From: Streptomyces sp. NRRL F-5727
GTDB taxonomy: Bacteria > Actinomycetota > Actinomycetes > Streptomycetales > Streptomycetaceae
Reading direction: 5' to 3'
Assembly (NCBI RefSeq): GCF_000719555.1
Contig: NZ_JOGX01000104.1
Location: 1-13,326, forward strand
DNA length: 13,326 nucleotides
The translations under genes and the position numbers were made by a program. Under the pieces are notes generated by a model that was not told the origin of the DNA, searched no databases, and saw nothing but the letters and a program-made list of their open reading frames with translations. Shown piece by piece: positions 8,295 through 13,326 of the stretch (the stretch's first letter is position 1; each line of letters opens with the position of its first letter).

Positions 8295-9074
8295 ATGGCA
8301 GAGCGCAAGCCGATCGAATCCTGGCTCACCGACATGGACGGCGTCCTCATCCACGAGGGCGTCCCGATCCCCGGCGCCGACGCGTTCATCAGGAAGCTGC
8401 GGGAGACCGGGAAGCCGTTCCTGGTCCTCACCAACAACTCCATCTACACCGCCCGCGACCTGCACGCCCGCCTCATGCGCATGGGCCTGGAGGTCCCCGT
8501 CGAGAACATCTGGACCTCGGCGCTCGCGACCGCGAAGTTCCTCGACGACCAGCGCCCCGGCGGCACCGCGTACGTCATCGGCGAGGCCGGCCTCACCACC
8601 GCCCTCCACGACATCGGCTACGTCCTCACCGACCACGACCCGGACTACGTCGTCCTCGGCGAGACCCGCACCTACTCCTTCGAGGCCATGACGAAGGCGG
8701 TCCGCCTCATCAACAACGGCGCCCGCTTCATCTGCACCAACCCGGACGAGACCGGCCCGTCCCTGGAGGGCCCGCTCCCCGCCACCGGCTCCGTCGCCGC
8801 CCTCATCACCAAGGCCACCGGCAAGGAGCCGTACTTCGCGGGCAAGCCCAACCCGCTGATGATGCGCACCGGGCTCAACGCGATCGGCGCCCACTCCGAG
8901 TCCAGCGCGATGATCGGCGACCGGATGGACACCGACATCCTGGCGGGCCTGGAGGCGGGCATGCAGACCTTCCTCGTCCTCACCGGCCTCACCACCGAGG
9001 CGGAGATCGACCGCTTCCCGTTCCGCCCCTCGAAGATCGTGAAGTCGATCGCGGACCTCGTCGACCGCGTGTAG
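8295..9074 (+). CDS. HAD-IIA (NagD-type) phosphatase
   Basis: This 259-residue cytoplasmic HAD phosphatase has motif I DMDGVL (D13 nucleophile, D15 acid/base), motif II LTNN (45-48), motif III lysine K184 in GKPNPLMM, and motif IV GDRMDTD (208-214). The cap lies between motifs II and III, as in subclass IIA. Relatives such as NagD dephosphorylate nucleoside monophosphates or sugar phosphates. Shine-Dalgarno AGGAG (8280-8284) supports ATG 8295. It follows a terminator and has its own ribosome site, so it is probably not part of the phosphonate regulon, though a phosphatase next to it is suggestive. The exact substrate cannot be read from the sequence. Confidence 0.9.
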   Translation: MAERKPIESWLTDMDGVLIHEGVPIPGADAFIRKLRETGKPFLVLTNNSIYTARDLHARLMRMGLEVPVENIWTSALATAKFLDDQRPGGTAYVIGEAGLTTALHDIGYVLTDHDPDYVVLGETRTYSFEAMTKAVRLINNGARFICTNPDETGPSLEGPLPATGSVAALITKATGKEPYFAGKPNPLMMRTGLNAIGAHSESSAMIGDRMDTDILAGLEAGMQTFLVLTGLTTEAEIDRFPFRPSKIVKSIADLVDRV

Positions 9075-9148
9075 CGCTCACGGAGCGTCGCCCCTGCGGA
9101 TGCGGGAACGCCCGAACCGGGTGACCCTGCCAGTACCAGGAGGTCACC

Positions 9149-9736
9149 ATGCGTTCAGGTCCCATCGCTCTCCGTGCCGCGGGGGCGGCGCTGGCTCTGG
9201 TGCTCGCCCCCGCGGCCGGCACCGCCGTCGCCCACGACGGCGTCCGGGCCGGCGTCACCCCGGCCACCGCGGCCCCCGGCGCCGACATCGACGTCCGCGT
9301 CCAGGGCTGCAAGGGCACCACCGGCGCCGCCAAGTCCCCGGCGTTCGTCGCCGACGCCGAGCTCACCGGCCGCGACGGCGGCGCGTACGCCCTCTTCGGC
9401 GGCGCCACCGTCCGCACCGGACTCCAGGAGGGCACCTACAAGGTCTCCGTCACCTGCGACGGCCACGACCACCCCGACGTCGGCACCCTCACCGTCCGGC
9501 ACCACCAGGAGCCGCCCGGCCGCCAGGAGCCCAGCCACCGCCCGGCCCCGGTCGCCCCGGTCCGCGCCGGCGGCGGAGGCACCGCCGCGTTCGCCGCCCC
9601 CGCCGCGCCCGGCGTCGCCCAGACGGCGAGCGGCGACGGCCTCGGCACCCCGTACACCCTGCTCGGCCTCGGCATGGCCGGCGTCGCCGCCGTCGCTGTC
9701 GCCTTCCGGAGCTCCCGCCGCCGGCGTACGGACTAG
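9149..9736 (+). CDS. Secreted, C-terminally anchored protein paired with a sortase
   Basis: This 195-residue protein has a signal peptide (about 1-28, ending AVA), a globular part of about 29-118 with two cysteines (C54 and C103) that may form a disulfide, a Pro/Gly/Ala-rich spacer (120-165), a hydrophobic helix (about 168-187) and a basic tail RSSRRRR. That order is the layout of a sortase substrate, but no LPxTG or LAxTG motif is present before the helix. Shine-Dalgarno AGGAGG (9138-9143) supports ATG 9149. The class F sortase gene begins two bases after its stop, so the two are surely co-transcribed. No enzymatic motif was recognised; the product may simply be a membrane-anchored surface protein. 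Confidence 0.85.
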   Translation: MRSGPIALRAAGAALALVLAPAAGTAVAHDGVRAGVTPATAAPGADIDVRVQGCKGTTGAAKSPAFVADAELTGRDGGAYALFGGATVRTGLQEGTYKVSVTCDGHDHPDVGTLTVRHHQEPPGRQEPSHRPAPVAPVRAGGGGTAAFAAPAAPGVAQTASGDGLGTPYTLLGLGMAGVAAVAVAFRSSRRRRTD

Positions 9737-9738
9737 GC

Positions 9739-10389
9739 GTGGCCGCGTCGAGCCGCCCGGTCACCGGTGTGGCCTGGGCGGTCCTGCTCCTCGGGCTCTG
9801 GGTGTGGGGCCAGGACACCGTCCACGGCCCCGGCGGCAGCTCGGCCCCCACGCACGGCGACATCGCGGCGGTCGGCCGCCCGCTGGGCGTGGACCTGCCG
9901 CCGTCGCGGGCGCCGATACCCAGCGCGGCGGAACCCCGCCGCGTCCAGCTCCCCGCCCTCGGCATCGACGCCCCCGTCGTCCCCCGGGGCCTCGACGCCA
10001 CCGGGGCGGTGGACCCGCCGCCGTACGAGCTGCCGCACACCGTCGGCTGGTACGGCCCCGGCACCACGACGCCCGGCGCGGCGGGCCCCGCGCTCCTCGT
10101 CGGCCACGTCGACACCGACACCCGCCCCGCCGTCTTCTACCACCTCAGCGCCACCCGCCCCGGCGAGACCGTCCGCGTCACCCGGACGGACGGATCCGTC
10201 GCGGTCTTCACCGTCGACGACGTCCGCGTCGTCCCGCGCGACGCCTTCGACCCCCGCGCCGTCTACGGCCCCCGCGACCCGTCCCGCGCCGAACTCCGCC
10301 TCATCACCTGCGGCGGCACCTTCGACCGCGCCACCGCCACCTACACGGCCAACGTCGTCGTCTCCGCCTACCTGACCTCGGCGGAGTAA
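9739..10389 (+). CDS. Class F sortase
   Basis: This 216-residue membrane-anchored transpeptidase has one N-terminal helix (about 9-24), a Pro-rich linker and a sortase beta-barrel (about 66-214). The catalytic triad is visible as H123 in LLVGHVDT, C191 in LITCGG and R197 in FDR. Sortases cleave a C-terminal sorting motif and join the protein to an acceptor. The short single-domain form with TCGG fits the actinobacterial class F type. GTG 9739, two bases after the upstream TAG, is chosen as start because it begins just before the membrane helix; no separate Shine-Dalgarno is clear, so coupled translation is likely. The neighbouring secreted protein is the natural candidate partner. Confidence 0.92.
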   Translation: MAASSRPVTGVAWAVLLLGLWVWGQDTVHGPGGSSAPTHGDIAAVGRPLGVDLPPSRAPIPSAAEPRRVQLPALGIDAPVVPRGLDATGAVDPPPYELPHTVGWYGPGTTTPGAAGPALLVGHVDTDTRPAVFYHLSATRPGETVRVTRTDGSVAVFTVDDVRVVPRDAFDPRAVYGPRDPSRAELRLITCGGTFDRATATYTANVVVSAYLTSAE

Positions 10390-10418
10390 CCCCGCCCTCC
10401 GCCGGTCCGCGGGCGGGG
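10390..10418 (+). terminator. GC-rich hairpin after the sortase gene
   Basis: CCCCGCCC (10390-10397) pairs with GGGCGGGG (10411-10418) across a 13-base loop, starting right after the sortase TAA. There is no T-tract. In such GC-rich DNA short arms like these arise easily, so confidence is moderate. Confidence 0.45.
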
Positions 10419-10509
10419 GCGGGGCGGTGGGTCGTGCCTCGCGGCTCGCCGGGTGGCGGCGTGTCACGATGGGCGCCACTCCGTCGAACCGACCGCGCCC
10501 GAGGCCCGT

Positions 10510-11502
10510 ATGCCCGCACGCCCGCCCGCGCCCCTCGCCGCGGCCCTCGCGCTCCTCGCCGCCACCGCCTGCGCGGCACCCACACCGGCACCGGCACCGG
10601 CCCCCGCCCCCGGCCCGGCGGCGGGCGAGGTGCCCTACTGGGTGAATCCGGACAGCAGGGCCGCCCGGGCCGTCGCCGCGCACCGGGCGGCCGGGCGGAG
10701 CGCCGAGGCCGCGCTGCTGATCCGGATCTCGACCCGGCCGGTCGCGGAGTGGATCGGCTCCGACCGTCCGGAGGCGGAGGCACGGGCGGTCACCGAGGCG
10801 GCGACGAAGGCCGGCCTGGCCGCGCTGCTCGTCCTCTACGCCATCCCGAACCGCGACTGCGGGCAGCACTCGGCCGGCGGCGCGCGGGACGGGACGGCGT
10901 ACCGCGCCTGGGTGGACGCCGTCGCCCGGGGGATCGGCGGGCGGCGGGCGACGGTCGTCCTGGAGCCCGACGCGGTGATGCACGCGCTCGACGGCTGCGC
11001 CGCCGGGCAGCGCCGCGACGAGCGGTACGCCCTGCTCAAGGCGGCCGTCGACCGGCTGAAGCGGCAGCCGCAGGTCACCGTCCACCTCGACGCGGGCAAC
11101 GCCGGCTGGGCCGCCCCGGAGCGCCTCGCCGCACCGCTGCGGCAGGCCGGCGTCACGGCCGCCGACGGCTTCGCGGTGAACGTCTCGAACTTCCGCACGA
11201 CCGAGGAGAGCGTGGCGTACGGCCGCCGGCTCTCCGCCCTCGTCGGCGGCAAGCCCTTCGTCGTCGACACCAGCCGCAACGGGAACGGCCCCCACCTGGC
11301 GGGCGACCCGGCGGAGAGCTGGTGCAACCCGCCGGGCCGGGCGCTCGGCACGCCGCCGACCCTGCGCACCGGCGACCCGCTGGTCCGCGCGTATCTGTGG
11401 ATCAAGCGGCCCGGCGAGTCGGACGGCGAGTGCGGCGGCGGGCCGAAGGCGGGGGAGTGGTTCGACGCGTACGCCCTGGAACTGGCCCGCAACGCACGGT
11501 AG
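10510..11502 (+). CDS. Glycoside hydrolase family 6 protein (beta-1,4-glucanase)
   Basis: This 330-residue secreted enzyme probably hydrolyses cellulose-type beta-1,4-glucan. Family 6 markers are Y110-AIPNRDCGQHSAGG with catalytic-centre D116, VLEPDAV with the presumed proton donor D154, VHLDAGNAGW, VSNFRTTEESVAYG, VVDTSRNGNGP (the third conserved Asp), WCNPPGRALG and LWIKRPGESDGEC. The N-terminus has a short hydrophobic signal ending in C21 (ATAC), a weak lipobox, then an Ala-Pro repeat linker (24-36). No carbohydrate-binding module is present. ATG 10510 is chosen because the signal begins there; an in-frame start at 10453 would put 19 polar residues before it. The signal may be a normal or a lipoprotein type. 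A terminator hairpin follows. Confidence 0.9.
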   Translation: MPARPPAPLAAALALLAATACAAPTPAPAPAPAPGPAAGEVPYWVNPDSRAARAVAAHRAAGRSAEAALLIRISTRPVAEWIGSDRPEAEARAVTEAATKAGLAALLVLYAIPNRDCGQHSAGGARDGTAYRAWVDAVARGIGGRRATVVLEPDAVMHALDGCAAGQRRDERYALLKAAVDRLKRQPQVTVHLDAGNAGWAAPERLAAPLRQAGVTAADGFAVNVSNFRTTEESVAYGRRLSALVGGKPFVVDTSRNGNGPHLAGDPAESWCNPPGRALGTPPTLRTGDPLVRAYLWIKRPGESDGECGGGPKAGEWFDAYALELARNAR

Positions 11503-11519
11503 TTGAGGTGCGGAAACAA

Positions 11520-11549
11520 GAAGGCCCCTCGCTCTCGCGAGGGGCCTTC
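11520..11549 (-). terminator. Strong hairpin between the GH6 gene and tRNA-Lys, probably bidirectional
   Basis: GAAGGCCCCTCGC (11520-11532) pairs perfectly with GCGAGGGGCCTTC (11537-11549) around a TCTC loop. Read on the minus strand it is followed by TTGTTT, giving a classical intrinsic terminator for the tRNA, whose 3' end is eight bases away. On the plus strand it would end the GH6 transcript, though without a T-tract. Confidence 0.8.
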
Positions 11550-11557
11550 CCTGTCGG

Positions 11558-11631
11558 TGCGCCGCCAGGGACTCGAACCCCGGACCCGCTGATTAAGAGT
11601 CAGCTGCTCTAACCAACTGAGCTAGCGGCGC
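11558..11631 (-). tRNA. tRNA-Lys (anticodon CTT)
   Basis: The minus strand folds as a complete 74-base cloverleaf. The acceptor arms GCGCCGC and GCGGCGC are perfectly paired. A D-arm with GCTC and GAGC follows, then anticodon stem GCTGA/TCAGC with loop CTCTTAA giving CTT, which reads the lysine codon AAG. The T-arm has loop TTCGAGT. Discriminator A is followed by CCG, so the CCA end is not encoded. AAG is the main lysine codon in this GC-rich DNA, so this tRNA should be heavily used. Confidence 0.96.
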
Positions 11632-11814
11632 CTGCTGACAGAGATAACTCTACCCGACCTCCAGGGGTGCTCCTGACCAACGGCGACCGTCTCCGGCCTG
11701 TCGGATGGTCGTATCAGGCCGTTGATCCGTCAAAATGCGATTTGTCCAGACAGTTGAGAAACTGGCGCCCGAAACAGAGGCCCAAAAGATCTTGACGAGT
11801 GTGGAGGGGATCGC

Positions 11815-13182
11815 ATGAGCGTGCCGGTCTTCGAGGAATTCGAACCCGCGCCCGACTGTGGCTGCCCGGGCTGCGCCCGGCACCGCCGTGACCTCGCGCT
11901 GGGCCTGCCGGTCCGCGCGGGCGGCCACCCGGCGGCGCACGGCGCCCGCCGCGCCCTGGTCCTGGTGACGGCGGCGGGCGCCGTCCTGGGCGGCGGCGGG
12001 GCGGGCGGCATCGCCGCGGCCGTCGCCCCCGCGGCCCCGGTCACCCCGGCGGACGCCGCCGACGCGACGGAGGCCGCCCAGGGCTCCGACACCCCGCAGG
12101 GCGGCCGCGCCCCGCTGCACGGCCCGCCGGCCGCGCAGGGCGACGGCGGACCCACCCCGGGCGCCGTCCCGACGACCAGTCAGATCTCGACCGAGACGCT
12201 GCGGAGGACGACCCGCACGGAGATCATCAACCGGGCCAAGCTGTGGGTCGCGGCCCAGGTGCCGTACTCCATGGAGAAGTACTGGTCGGACGGGTACCGC
12301 CAGGACTGCTCGGGCTACATCTCGATGGCCTGGAACCTGCGCAGCAACGAGTGGACCGGCAGCCTCGACCGCTTCGCCGTCCGCATCGACCGCACCGAGC
12401 TCCAGCCCGGCGACATCCTGCTCTTCCACAACCCGGCCAACCCCACCCGCGGCTCGCACGTGACGATCTTCGGCGGCTGGACGGACTACACCCACACGTC
12501 GTACATCGCCTACGAGCAGACCAAGCCGCGCACGCGGAAGCAGGCCACGCCCCTGGCCTACTGGGAGAACTCGAACCGGTACGTGGCCTACCGCTACAAG
12601 GGCCTGGCCGGTGGCGACACCGGCGCGGGCGGCGGCCAGACGGCGCCGGGCGGGACCGCGTACCCGGGCGGCGCGAGGTTCGGCCCCGGCGCGAACAACG
12701 CGTACGTGACGCGGCTCGGGCAGATGCTGGTCGCCCGCGGCGGGAAGCAGTTCTACGCCCAGGGGCCCGGCCCCCGGTGGGGCGAGGCCGACCGCAGGGC
12801 GACCCAGGCGTTCCAGCGCGCGCAGGGCTGGAAGGGCAAGGAGGCGGACGGCCTGCCGGGCCCGCACACCTGGCGGCTCCTCGTCTCGGGCGAGGGCCGG
12901 GACATCGGCGGTTCGAGTGGTTCGGGCGGTCCGAGCACAGATGCGAAGGGGTTCCCCGGGCGTGGCTCCTTCCGTCCGGGCCAATCCAACGCATATGTGG
13001 AGAAGCTGGGCAAACAACTGGTGAAGCGGGGCTTCGGCAAGCACTACCTGTCGGGACCCGGTCCGCGCTGGACGGAGGCGGACCGCCGCAACGTCGAGGC
13101 GTTCCAGCGGGCACAGGGCTGGCGCGGCGCGGCGGCCGACGGCTACCCGGGCCCGGAGACCTGGCGGCGATTGTTCCGATGA
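11815..13182 (+). CDS. Cell-wall hydrolase-like protein with NlpC/P60-like domain and two peptidoglycan-binding modules
   Basis: This 455-residue protein probably cuts or remodels peptidoglycan. Residues 1-46 hold CxCxxC (C15, C17, C20) and an Arg-rich stretch; about 47-72 is a hydrophobic helix that may act as a signal anchor; 73-125 is an Ala/Pro/Gly-rich linker. The catalytic-type domain, about 135-262, has DCSGYISMAW with C165 and GSHVTIFGGW with H215, the Cys-His pair of NlpC/P60/CHAP-like enzymes. Two C-terminal repeats, 281-357 and 378-454, share GPGPRWxEADRR and AFQRAQGW, as in actinobacterial peptidoglycan-binding modules. Shine-Dalgarno GGAGG (11803-11807) supports ATG 11815. The 183 bases before it are unusually AT-rich for this window and should hold the promoter, but no clear -35/-10 pair was found. 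Confidence 0.88.
   Translation: MSVPVFEEFEPAPDCGCPGCARHRRDLALGLPVRAGGHPAAHGARRALVLVTAAGAVLGGGGAGGIAAAVAPAAPVTPADAADATEAAQGSDTPQGGRAPLHGPPAAQGDGGPTPGAVPTTSQISTETLRRTTRTEIINRAKLWVAAQVPYSMEKYWSDGYRQDCSGYISMAWNLRSNEWTGSLDRFAVRIDRTELQPGDILLFHNPANPTRGSHVTIFGGWTDYTHTSYIAYEQTKPRTRKQATPLAYWENSNRYVAYRYKGLAGGDTGAGGGQTAPGGTAYPGGARFGPGANNAYVTRLGQMLVARGGKQFYAQGPGPRWGEADRRATQAFQRAQGWKGKEADGLPGPHTWRLLVSGEGRDIGGSSGSGGPSTDAKGFPGRGSFRPGQSNAYVEKLGKQLVKRGFGKHYLSGPGPRWTEADRRNVEAFQRAQGWRGAAADGYPGPETWRRLFR
12655..13176 (+). repeat. Two in-frame peptidoglycan-binding module repeats
   Basis: Copy 1 (12655-12885) and copy 2 (12946-13176) encode 77-residue units that line up without gaps at a step of 97 residues. Conserved positions include the NAYV near the start, GPGPRW, EADRR, AFQRAQGW, ADG, PGP and TWR. 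A Gly/Ser-rich linker separates them. They probably arose by internal duplication within the cell-wall hydrolase gene. Confidence 0.85.
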
Positions 13183-13207
13183 CCCCGAGACAAGAGGTGG
13201 ACCCCGA

Positions 13208-13326
13208 ATGACGGCAGCGAACCCGAACGACTCCGGCGCGGCGGCCTCGCGCGACGCGGCGAGAACGGCCCGCCGCCTCACCGACGGCACCCTCCCCCGC
13301 CGCCCCACCCCACCCCGGGCGACCCC
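13208..13326 (+). CDS. Start of an unidentified gene, cut by the window edge
   Basis: An open frame begins at ATG 13208, 25 bases after the cell-wall hydrolase stop, and runs without a stop to the end of the window (39 complete codons). AAGAGG (13192-13197) can act as ribosome site. The visible N-terminus starts MTAANPNDSG and is polar, with Ala, Arg and Pro rich parts and no hydrophobic signal so far. It is too short to assign; it is probably in one transcription unit with the upstream gene. Confidence 0.5.
   Translation, partial: MTAANPNDSGAAASRDAARTARRLTDGTLPRRPTPPRAT

Noticed and set aside
10570..10615. CACCGG-type microsatellite
   Set aside because: It encodes the Ala-Pro linker of the GH6 protein, and the repetition is explained by the protein sequence.
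11751..11764. CAGTT-GAGA-AACTG hairpin before the cell-wall hydrolase
   Set aside because: The stem is only five base pairs and no riboswitch core was recognised around it.

Overview
The window reads as chromosomal DNA of a Streptomyces-like actinomycete. Base composition is very GC-rich, with third codon positions nearly all G or C. GTG starts and short gene overlaps are common. The gene families (UTRA-type GntR regulator, class F sortase, GH6 glucanase, a cell-wall hydrolase with two C-terminal peptidoglycan-binding modules) are typical of that group. All protein genes lie on the plus strand; the only minus-strand gene seen is a tRNA-Lys. Species cannot be named from sequence alone.

Region 1 (1-6629) is a phosphonate scavenging locus. 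A GntR/UTRA regulator (57-836) is followed by a tightly packed operon: a FAD-dependent oxidoreductase (970-2091), a phosphonatase-like HAD hydrolase (2097-2780), an ABC ATPase (2777-3829), two permeases (3822-4682 and 4669-5466) and a substrate-binding lipoprotein (5481-6539). The ABC genes resemble 2-aminoethylphosphonate (AEP) importers. The likely scheme is: lipoprotein and importer bring in an aminoalkylphosphonate, the flavoenzyme oxidises it to an aldehyde such as phosphonoacetaldehyde, and the HAD enzyme cleaves the C-P bond to give phosphate. No PhnW aminotransferase is present here, so this would be an oxidative rather than a transamination route.

Region 2 (6542-8252) holds a Tat-exported zinc phosphodiesterase of the alkaline phosphatase/NPP superfamily (6672-8207) with a C-terminal beta-rich domain. 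Its upstream region carries nearly the same promoter/operator block as the one before the phosphonate operon (855-895 versus 6561-6603). This suggests one regulon: an external enzyme that frees phosphonate or phosphate from larger molecules, and an uptake and degradation system for the product. GTTCACC-type PhoP-box-like units sit before all three transcription units.

Region 3 (8295-11502) looks like separate housekeeping and secretion genes: a NagD-type HAD phosphatase, a secreted membrane-anchored protein paired with a class F sortase, and a small GH6 endoglucanase-like protein.

Region 4 (11520-13326) has a terminator hairpin, a minus-strand tRNA-Lys(CTT), a cell-wall hydrolase with a CxCxxC N-terminus, and the start of another gene cut off by the window edge. 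No insertion sequence, CRISPR array or prophage gene was seen. No gene-free stretch exceeds 300 bases.
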